DNA of 19,967 bases from DATDMG01 sp036518955 (GTDB lineage Bacteria; Actinomycetota; Actinomycetes; Actinomycetales; Kineosporiaceae). Positions 1 to 5,927 of the stretch are shown in pieces (position 1 is the first letter of the stretch; every line of letters begins with the position of its first letter). The stretch lies in assembly GCA_036518955.1 (NCBI GenBank), contig DATDMG010000191.1:1-19967 (forward strand), in the 5' to 3' direction. The notes under the pieces are model-generated. The model was not told the origin of the DNA and made no database searches. It saw only the letters and a list, made by a program, of their open reading frames with translations. A program made the translations under genes and the position numbers.

Positions 1-994
1 GCATCCATGGTCCGTCGTAGCTGGCGGCGAACACGTCCGCCGAATCCGGAGCACCGGTTACCGTCTCGGTGATCCAGCTCTCGCTGAGCACCCGACGACC
101 GCTCCACGCGACTCCGTCGGTGAGGAAGACACTTCCGAAGCGGACCAGGTCGCGAAGGCAGGCGGAAATGCCGCCGTCGTGCATGCCACCACCGCGCCGG
201 TCCACCGCGATGTCCGCGGCGAATTCGGCCCCGATCGGCTCCCAGATCAGCTCGTGAACCAAATCAGCCATGGCACGACCGGTCACGGCCTCGCAGACCC
301 ACCCCAGCGCATCGGTTTCGCTCGAGCGGTATTCGTAGGCGATCCCGTGCTGCCGTCCGTTGGGCAAGGTGCACAAGTACTCGTACAACCCGTCGGGGAT
401 GTGCGGGTGGATTCGGGGTGCCCAGCCGAACGCCTCCTCAAGCTGCCGGACGTCGGAATGCGGGTCATGGTACTCCTCCGAGAACCGGATCCCCGAGCGC
501 ATGTCCAGGACGTCGCGCACCGTCGCGGATCCGTAACCCGCGCCGGACAGTGCGCCCACATAGTCTGCCAGCGGCCGGTCCACGCGGAGTACGTGGCCAT
601 CAACCAGAGCACCGGCAACAGCGCCCACGACCGACTTGCTCACCGACATGAGCAGGTGCCGGGTCTGCGGGTTCATGCCGTCGAAGTACAGCTCCTGAAC
701 GATGGCGCCTCCGCGGGCGACCATCCACCCATCGGTCTCGGTGCCCCCGACCACCTGACCGACGGTGACGGTGGCCCCCGTCGACGGGTGCGTGAGGGGG
801 ACGGCGAACAGATCCTGCTGCTGGCGAAGGAGCGGCGCAGCCAAATGTGCCGGAGGAATCTCGGCAGTAGGGAAGATCTCCGAGACCCGCTGCAACGCCC
901 AGTGCAGTTGCGGGGGTTTCTGCCAGCCCTCCAACGTGATCTCGATCAATCCGGACCCCTCACAAGAGCTCGTACGCAGCGGGATGTAGGCCAT
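1..994 (-). CDS. Serine hydrolase, NylB / class C beta-lactamase-like (partial, C-terminus beyond left edge)
   Basis: An open frame of 331 codons runs from ATG 994 to the left edge with no stop. The translation contains SVSKS at residues 119-123, the S-x-x-K nucleophile motif of class C beta-lactamase and 6-aminohexanoate-dimer hydrolase relatives. About 100 residues later comes a Y-R-S triad, the usual Tyr-x-Ser/Asn position. The motif context (TRHLLMSVSKSVVG and ETDALGWVCEAVTG) is the NylB-like subgroup. The third motif (KTG/HxG) would lie beyond the edge. No signal peptide is seen, so it is probably cytoplasmic. ATG 994 has only AGAGG two bases upstream; an in-frame TTG at 1006 has AAGGTG five bases upstream and may be the true start. 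It diverges from the ATP-grasp gene across 68 bp. The substrate is unknown; small amides or peptides are likely for this family. Confidence 0.88.
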   Translation of the reverse strand, partial: MAYIPLRTSSCEGSGLIEITLEGWQKPPQLHWALQRVSEIFPTAEIPPAHLAAPLLRQQQDLFAVPLTHPSTGATVTVGQVVGGTETDGWMVARGGAIVQELYFDGMNPQTRHLLMSVSKSVVGAVAGALVDGHVLRVDRPLADYVGALSGAGYGSATVRDVLDMRSGIRFSEEYHDPHSDVRQLEEAFGWAPRIHPHIPDGLYEYLCTLPNGRQHGIAYEYRSSETDALGWVCEAVTGRAMADLVHELIWEPIGAEFAADIAVDRRGGGMHDGGISACLRDLVRFGSVFLTDGVAWSGRRVLSESWITETVTGAPDSADVFAASYDGPWM

Positions 995-1062
995 TGCCTC
1001 TAGCAAGCATGCACCTTATCGTTTGGCCCGGACGACGTTGTGCTACGTGACCTGGAGGCGCA

Positions 1063-2547
1063 ATGACCGCCAAGACCGACACGCCGCGCCCTCCGGTCAG
1101 CGGCATCTCGGAGATCCGCCACCTGTTCCGGACCAACGTCACACCCGTCTACGTGATCGGCGCCATCCCGTTCAACCTCCTGGGCATCGACCGCTGGGTA
1201 CGCAGTGTCACCTACGTGTCCTACTACGACCCGTGGGACGGCGGGCACCCACGGGTGTTCTCACCCAAGGCCCGGGCCGAGCACGAGTTCAGCAGTGGCG
1301 AGGAGATCAACAACTGGCTTCTGACGACCCCCGAGGTCCGGTCCGTCATGGGCACCGTTCGCGACGGCCACCGACCGAAGGTGGCGATGGTCTTCTTCGA
1401 CGAGGAGACCGAACGCATCTGTGCCGAGCTCGGCTACGACCTCATCCTCCCCCCTGCCGAACTACGCGATCGGCTCGACTCCAAGATAGTGACCACGCAA
1501 CTGGCGGACGAGGCCGACGTCGCCAGCGTGCCCAACGTCCTGACGACGGTCACCACTTACCAGGAGCTGCGGGATGCCGCAGAGGCAGTTGGCCTCGGCG
1601 AGGACCTGGTCGTGCAGACGCCCTACGGAGATTCGGGCAAGACCACGTTCTTCATCTCATCCCAAGAGGATTGGGCCGAACACGAAGAAAAGATCATCGG
1701 CGGCGAGGTGAAGGTGATGCGTCGGATTCGACACAGATCCGTCGCCGTCGAAGCAGTCATCACCAGGCACGGCACCGTCGTGGGCCCTTTCATGAGCGAG
1801 CTCACCGGATATGCCGAGCTGACCCCCTATCGGGGAGGGTGGTGCGGGAACGAGATGTTCCCGGAGGTGCTCTCCCCCGAGCTTCGGAGCCGATCGTCGG
1901 CGATGGTGCGACGGCTCGGCGACCGCCTCAGCAGGGAGGGCTATCGCGGCTACTTCGAGGTCGACCTGCTCCTCGACCTCGATGCGAACGAGGTGTACCT
2001 CGGGGAGCTCAATCCTCGGATCAGCGGCGCGACGGCCATCACGACCGTCACGGCCGGGGCCTACGCGGACATCCCCCTGTTCCTGTTCCACCTCCTGGAG
2101 TACCTCGGCATCGACTACGAGCTCGACGTCGACGACGTGAACGAACGCTGGGACCGCCTGGCAGCGGCCGACCTGTGGAGCCAGATGGTCGTCAAGCACA
2201 CCAAGCCATCCGTGGAACTCATCGAGAGGGCGCCCCGCACGGGGACGTACCGTCCCGGTGCAGACGGTCGACTGCACTTCCATCGCCCAGCCCTGGACTG
2301 GCACCAGCTCCAGAGCGACGATGAATGCTTCTTCCTCCGGGTCTACGGGCCGGGCGAGTACCGATGGAAGGGCGCCGACCTCGGCATCATCGTGACCAGG
2401 GGACGGCTCCAGTTCACCACCGACGACGACGAGGCCTACCGACTGGGCATCCACGCGAACCACCTCATCACGTCCATGCTCGCAGAATTTCGCTGCCGCG
2501 AGATCACGGATGCCCCGACGGCTCACCTGGCTCTAGCAGCCAAGTGA
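1063..2547 (+). CDS. ATP-grasp ligase (carboxylate-amine ligase / biotin-carboxylase-like)
   Basis: The protein has 494 residues. Residues about 25-115 look like the N-terminal Rossmann-like pre-ATP-grasp domain. ATP-grasp signatures follow: the glycine-rich loop YGDSGKTTFF at 188-197, acidic residues E299 and D301 in YFEVDLLLD, and the metal-binding E315-L-N317 followed by PRISG. The family activates a carboxylate as acyl phosphate and joins it to an amine or thiol; automatic pipelines often call such proteins biotin carboxylase. There is no biotin carrier domain here, so a peptide- or amide-forming ligase is more likely. The C-terminal 120 residues are not recognised. The start at 1063 is supported by GGAGG four bases upstream. 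A serine hydrolase diverges from it, which would pair an amide-bond maker with an amide-bond cleaver, but no substrate can be named. Confidence 0.85.
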   Translation: MTAKTDTPRPPVSGISEIRHLFRTNVTPVYVIGAIPFNLLGIDRWVRSVTYVSYYDPWDGGHPRVFSPKARAEHEFSSGEEINNWLLTTPEVRSVMGTVRDGHRPKVAMVFFDEETERICAELGYDLILPPAELRDRLDSKIVTTQLADEADVASVPNVLTTVTTYQELRDAAEAVGLGEDLVVQTPYGDSGKTTFFISSQEDWAEHEEKIIGGEVKVMRRIRHRSVAVEAVITRHGTVVGPFMSELTGYAELTPYRGGWCGNEMFPEVLSPELRSRSSAMVRRLGDRLSREGYRGYFEVDLLLDLDANEVYLGELNPRISGATAITTVTAGAYADIPLFLFHLLEYLGIDYELDVDDVNERWDRLAAADLWSQMVVKHTKPSVELIERAPRTGTYRPGADGRLHFHRPALDWHQLQSDDECFFLRVYGPGEYRWKGADLGIIVTRGRLQFTTDDDEAYRLGIHANHLITSMLAEFRCREITDAPTAHLALAAK

Positions 2548-2600
2548 GAGCCACCCCGTCGAGGTGAATCCGTCGACGGCGGATACGCACGTGGGCAACG

Positions 2601-2626
2601 CCCCTTCCCCCTGGCCGGGGAAGGGG
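2601..2626 (+). terminator. Perfect 10-bp hairpin after the ATP-grasp gene
   Basis: CCCCTTCCCC (2601-2610) pairs perfectly with GGGGAAGGGG (2617-2626) across a 6-base loop. It lies 54 bases beyond the ATP-grasp stop codon. There is no T-run, which is common for actinomycete terminators. Confidence 0.7.
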
Positions 2627-2966
2627 TGTCAATCCCCCCGACCGGTGAGAGTCCGCCATTGATGATCTTGGAGCGCCTGGGCTCGAGGGTGCGGCGCGTG
2701 GAGGCGCACGGGTCGAGGGCGCCGGCCGAGCCCGACGCGGACTGGGGTCAGGCTGCCCCCAGCGTCGTGATCGTGAGGATGACGCGAACGCACGGTGCGC
2801 GACCGTCGTCCGGATAGGGACATGCCTGGTATCGGCTATCAGCGGGGGCACCACGGGGTTTCTGAGCCGATTACCGTCGCACTGAGGCGTCTCCGCCCGG
2901 CCGAGGACTCACCCGCGGGGCAGGCGCCAGCCGAACTGCAACCGACACTCATCTCGACCTCGAGGA
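2627..2966. other. Intergenic region with no convincing gene
   Basis: These 340 bases lie between the hairpin and the small secreted-protein gene. Short open frames exist on both strands, but none has a ribosome site, a recognisable domain or sustained length. One short minus-strand stretch near 2757-2850 has coding-like composition and may be a relic, but its family is not recognised. A promoter for the downstream gene should be here, yet no convincing -35/-10 pair was found. Confidence 0.5.
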
Positions 2967-2987
2967 ATGTCAACAGAGGGAGTTCTA

Positions 2988-3374
2988 ATGCGGGTCACTC
3001 GAAACAGGGCGACACTGGCGGGGATCTTCTCACTGGCCGCCGGAGTTCTCGGACTGCTCGGTAGTCAAGCCCTGCCTGCTTTCGCCGACGACGATTATCA
3101 TCACGAACTCAGAATTGCTATCGACCCGATCTATAAGGACAAATGGTCGGCCGATGCCACTCTTTACGACCGTACAGGTCGTGAGGTCTATCGCTGGCAT
3201 GAGAGTCACAAGTCTGGCAACTACGTTGAATGGACGTACCATGCCAACCCAGGCGACACTCTTGACGTCTCCATGTGGGAGGTAAACGGTAGCACCACAT
3301 TTAGTCACATCGACGCCAATCGGAGCTACTGCTACCTTCTCAATGGGGCCGGGGTGTTTAAATGCGGCGCATGA
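2988..3374 (+). CDS. Small secreted protein of unknown family
   Basis: The product has 128 residues. It begins MRVTRNR, followed by a hydrophobic stretch of about 20 residues and a likely signal-peptidase site after ALPAFA, leaving a mature part of about 95 residues that starts DDDYHHE. The mature region is rich in aromatic and charged residues and alternating beta-like patterns. It ends with two cysteines (about 115 and 126) that could form a disulfide. The start at 2988 is chosen because AGAGGGAG lies five bases upstream; an in-frame ATG at 2967 has a poorly spaced site. Base composition is unlike the neighbours: a hand count of 3121-3180 gives 32 G+C in 60, so recent transfer is possible. 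The gene is monocistronic and followed by a hairpin. I do not recognise the family. Confidence 0.75.
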   Translation: MRVTRNRATLAGIFSLAAGVLGLLGSQALPAFADDDYHHELRIAIDPIYKDKWSADATLYDRTGREVYRWHESHKSGNYVEWTYHANPGDTLDVSMWEVNGSTTFSHIDANRSYCYLLNGAGVFKCGA

Positions 3375-3429
3375 CTGCTCCTAGTAACGTTGCGCTTCGG
3401 ACTGCTCACTGAGCCATTCCGCACACCGG

Positions 3430-3462
3430 CGCGCCACCCTGCGTGATCTTGCGGGTGGCGCG
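3430..3462 (+). terminator. 10-bp stem hairpin after the small secreted-protein gene
   Basis: CGCGCCACCC (3430-3439) pairs with GGGTGGCGCG (3453-3462) over a 13-base loop, 55 bases past the stop codon of the secreted protein. It is probably a factor-independent terminator of the GC-rich type without a U-tract. Confidence 0.65.
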
Positions 3463-3790
3463 GGGCCGGCCCGACTGGCTGCGATCGAGGTGGCGCGGGA
3501 GTCCTGCGAGGATGCCGAGGAGGGCGATCGAACGGGGTCATGCTCGGCGACGGCAGGTGGAGGACCTGGCCTGCAGGGCCGCAGTGGACGTGGACGCGGC
3601 CGCCTCCATCGCCCAGCGGCTCGACCTCGCCGCCCACCCTTCGCATCACCGCAGAAGAGCGACACCAGATCTTCACTCCGACCCGGCATGAGAACCGGAT
3701 AAGCGCATCTTCGGCGGTTGCCGTATGGCAACCTGTCCCTCGCAATCGGGTCATCCGCCCATGGCCCCGGACCTCGTGCCTGGAGATGTG
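3463..3790. other. Intergenic region, no recognisable gene
   Basis: These 328 bases contain several overlapping short open frames on both strands, none with a ribosome site or a recognisable domain. TTGCC and GGCAA flank a 4-base spacer at 3718-3731, about 60 bases before the next gene, and could be a weak operator-like inverted repeat. No clear promoter is visible. The region could hold decayed coding sequence, but no homology could be assigned by eye. Confidence 0.45.
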
Positions 3791-4297
3791 ATGAATCCGC
3801 GAATGAACAGGACGGCCACCCGGCTGTCAACCGCTGCCCTCGCTCTCGCCGCGAGCTGTCTCGCCGTGGGCGCCGCCGGTGTGCCGTCCGCCGTGGCGGC
3901 ACCCCGGGCGACCGCCGTGGCCGCTGCCGGCTGCGAAGCCAACGACGCGCACGCCGCTGCCGACGCCTACCTGGCGGCGCTGGTGAGCCACGACGCGTCC
4001 GCGGTGCCGTTCGCCCCTGATGTCCGGCGGGTCGAGAACGGCCTGGTGACGGGCAGGTCAGGGGAGGAGATCCGCAAAGACCTCAACACCTCGATCAAGT
4101 ACAAGATCATCAGCGGTCTGCACGACCGCGTGTACACCGAGGACCCTCCCGCACCGGACGGCGGGGTCAGCCTGCACGTCAACTACGTGCTCGACATCGG
4201 CGCCCCGGACTTCACCCTGCTCAAGGCCAAGGTGGCGGAGCGGTTCGACGTCAGGTGCGGCCAGATCACCTTCATCGAGGCGAGCATCTCGCTCTGA
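3791..4297 (+). CDS. Secreted NTF2-like (SnoaL/DUF8021-type) protein
   Basis: The product has 168 residues. It starts with a basic segment (MNPRMNRTATR), an Ala/Leu-rich hydrophobic core and a likely cleavage site after AVA near residue 36, so it should be exported. The mature part opens with an AAADAYLAALVSHDASAV helix, followed by VRRVENGLVTGRSGEEI and C-terminal beta strands. This is the pattern of NTF2-like/SnoaL folds, where a helix carries 'A-Y-L-x-A-L-x-x-H-D' and the gene-specific pocket is in the sheet. Two cysteines remain in the mature part (about 48 and 156). The start is set by TGGAG five bases upstream of ATG 3791; an upstream in-frame ATG at 3725 lacks a ribosome site and would bury the signal peptide. 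Ligand and reaction are unknown. Confidence 0.75.
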   Translation: MNPRMNRTATRLSTAALALAASCLAVGAAGVPSAVAAPRATAVAAAGCEANDAHAAADAYLAALVSHDASAVPFAPDVRRVENGLVTGRSGEEIRKDLNTSIKYKIISGLHDRVYTEDPPAPDGGVSLHVNYVLDIGAPDFTLLKAKVAERFDVRCGQITFIEASISL

Positions 4298-4306
4298 GCG
4301 AGGCGG

Positions 4307-4338
4307 GACGGCCGTCCTCCGGATGGCCGTCCTCCGGA
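4307..4338. terminator. Repeat-rich hairpin region between convergent genes
   Basis: This lies between the stop of the plus-strand NTF2-like gene (4297) and the minus-strand stop at 4370. GGACGGCCGTCC (4307-4318) is a perfect palindrome. The 14-mer GGCCGTCCTCCGGA occurs twice in tandem (4310-4323 and 4325-4338), and CGTCC-TCC-GGACG can fold at the second copy. It probably serves as a bidirectional terminator. Confidence 0.55.
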
Positions 4339-4369
4339 CGACGCCCCGTTCCGGAAACCGGGCCGCCCA

Positions 4370-5449
4370 CTAGCTGGGGAGGCGGCGCGAAGCGGCCACG
4401 GCGACGGCGGACGCCGGCAGCGGGGCGTCGATCTGCCGGGCGAAGGCGAGGAACCCGGAATGGCCGGGCAGCCGCTCCAGCGCCTGCTGGACCAGCTCGC
4501 GGGCCGCCGGCAGGTCACCCCGCGCGTGAGCCAGCCGGGCCCGGAAGTAGGTCTGTTCCGGGCCGCCGAGCGCGGCGTGCGAGGCGATCCGGTCCAGCAG
4601 CGCCTCGTCGTCGGTGCCGACGAACCGGTCCAGGAGCGTCAGGTGCCAGCCCGTCAGCGTCTCGGTCCGCCGGCCCAGCCGGTACTCCAGGTCACGGCGC
4701 CGCTGCTCCGCCGCGTAGTCGCTCCCCCGCCCGCGCGCCGGCGCCGGTGGCACCGGGACCAGGCCGTCCAGCGCCCGCAGGTACTCCTGGGTGAAGACCA
4801 CCCAGGTGTCGGGAACGGTGAGCTGCCCCGCCAGGACGTCGGCCAGCTGGCTCTCCCGCTGCGAGATCGCCCCCCATCCGCTCCGGGTCCAGCCGTACCG
4901 GCTCTCCCAGCGCACGAACTGCTCGGCAGCCACGGCCGCGAACCCGGTGAAGCCCCGGTGTTCCAGCAGGTGACGCCACAGCGCGGCCACCTCGTCCGAC
5001 ACGACGACGCTGGCCGCCTCGATCGGATCCTCCGAACGCACGTAGTCGTAGTCCCGGAACTCACAGGCGAGATCGATCATCTCGGTGAGTGCCGCCTCGG
5101 CCGGCTCCGGGTCCTCCGCCGCCAGCCCCGACCGCGCCTGCGCCAGCAGTCGCCGGAACGTGAACCGCCACTGGCTGCGCTCCTTCGGCCGGACGGCGCG
5201 ACTGCCGCCGAGGTAGTCGCCCGAGCGCACCAGCCCGGTGAATTCCCGCACGGCCTCCAGCACCTCGGCAGGATCCGGTGCCTGCTCCGCCGTCCTCGCT
5301 GCCGCGGCGGCGGCGGGATCCGGAGCCAGGATGTCCTCGATCCGCTCCCGGACAGCCGCCGTGCCCCGCCAGTAGACCGTCCACAACGCCTTGCGCAGCG
5401 CTGCCTCACCGAGCCGAGCGGTCGCCGCGTAGAACTGCTCCCGGTTCAT
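4370..5449 (-). CDS. Helical/TPR-like protein divergent from the CHAT operon (unknown function)
   Basis: The protein has 359 residues if started at ATG 5449 (MNREQFYAATARLGE). The frame stays open upstream to ATG 5596 (408 residues), but the extra part reads like promoter sequence with irregular codon use, so the shorter start is preferred; neither start has a strong ribosome site. The sequence is almost wholly helical. An N-terminal block with LRKALWTVYWRGTAAVRER is followed by an acidic/Ala linker. Several helix pairs rich in Trp and aromatic residues follow, then a C-terminal TPR-like repeat (RARLAHARGDLPAARELVQQ). There is no signal peptide, membrane span or catalytic motif. It diverges from the CHAT operon across about 160 bp, so it is a candidate partner, adaptor or substrate of those peptidases. 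I do not recognise a named family. Confidence 0.75.
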   Translation of the reverse strand: MNREQFYAATARLGEAALRKALWTVYWRGTAAVRERIEDILAPDPAAAAAARTAEQAPDPAEVLEAVREFTGLVRSGDYLGGSRAVRPKERSQWRFTFRRLLAQARSGLAAEDPEPAEAALTEMIDLACEFRDYDYVRSEDPIEAASVVVSDEVAALWRHLLEHRGFTGFAAVAAEQFVRWESRYGWTRSGWGAISQRESQLADVLAGQLTVPDTWVVFTQEYLRALDGLVPVPPAPARGRGSDYAAEQRRRDLEYRLGRRTETLTGWHLTLLDRFVGTDDEALLDRIASHAALGGPEQTYFRARLAHARGDLPAARELVQQALERLPGHSGFLAFARQIDAPLPASAVAVAASRRLPS

Positions 5450-5553
5450 CCGATCCGTGCCACCCACCCGCCAGACCGTACCGCAACCGGCGAACGGAGC
5501 TGACGACCCACCCCACCCCGCGGGGCCGGCCTCGTCACGCCGGACCAGGTCGT

Positions 5554-5566
5554 ACTCCTTTGGAGT
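5554..5566. promoter_or_regulatory. Small inverted repeat in the divergent promoter region
   Basis: ACTCC-TTT-GGAGT forms a perfect 5-bp inverted repeat in the roughly 160-bp space between the divergent starts at 5449 and 5611. It is one of the few AT-containing islands here and could be an operator. No convincing -35/-10 pair was found, so this is weak. Confidence 0.25.
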
Positions 5567-5610
5567 CTCTCGGATGCATACAGTGCCAGTAGTCATCCGC
5601 TGGGGGTGTC

Positions 5611-5927
5611 ATGGCCGAGGCTGCCGAGCTCACGCTGCTGTCCGACCTGCTGGCTGCGGTCATGGCTGGCGAGGCGGTCGAGCCGCTGGATCCGGGTCGC
5701 CGAGTTTCCTGCGGACGCCGGAGGAGGCCCTCGGCCTGCCTGCGGGCTTCCTGCGGGCTTCCTGCGGGCTTCCTGCGGGCGGGTGCCGAGGCCGTCCTGG
5801 GCGCCCTCTGGCCGGTCAACGACCTGTCCACGGCCCTGGTCATGATCGCTTCTGCCGCCTCCTGCTCCCGCCCGCCCGCGCGGATGCGGGCCGCCCGTCG
5901 TCCGCCGCCGTCCTGGAGACCCGATGA
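5611..5927 (+). pseudogene. Decayed CHAT-domain gene (C-terminal remnant with frameshifts)
   Basis: ATG 5611 opens MAEAAELTLLSDLLAAVMAG in one frame. From about 5700 the homology moves to another frame, reading TPEEALGLPAGFLRA. It then returns to the first frame for GAEAVLGALWPVNDLSTALV (about 5778-5846) and switches again to RFCRLLLPPARADAGRP, ending at TGA 5927. These pieces line up with the C-terminal CHAT segment of the intact protein encoded downstream (NEAIGLPASFLAGGTQAV, GSLWPVSDQATSAV). The catalytic His and Cys, and most of an expected upstream TPR/CHAT body, are absent, so a large internal deletion is likely. The final frame ends in an ATGA overlap with the next gene, as in an intact operon. 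Read straight through, the first frame would give an unrelated 107-residue product ending at 5934. Confidence 0.75.
5740..5780 (+). repeat. 11-bp tandem repeat, 3.7 copies, inside the CHAT remnant
   Basis: CTGCGGGCTTC occurs at 5740-5750, 5751-5761 and 5762-5772, followed by the first eight bases of a fourth copy at 5773-5780. Removing two copies (22 bp) gives an uninterrupted CHAT reading frame across this point, so the array is a direct cause of one frameshift. Confidence 0.9.

Noticed and set aside
179..1003. Long plus-strand open frame opposite the serine hydrolase
   Set aside because: It has no domain, and its composition is that of an antisense shadow. The minus strand has clear hydrolase motifs over the same bases.
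3381..3902. Minus-strand open frame of 173 codons across the gap before the NTF2-like gene
   Set aside because: Arg/Pro-rich with no ribosome site or domain, and it overlaps the hairpin at 3430-3462 and the signal-peptide region of the next gene.
5457..5611. Possible extension of the CHAT remnant upstream of 5611
   Set aside because: The frame is open but has no CHAT or TPR resemblance and overlaps the divergent promoter region. ATG 5611 is the better start.
5740..5780. CRISPR-like array
   Set aside because: The repeat unit is 11 bp with no spacers, so it is a simple tandem duplication inside a gene.
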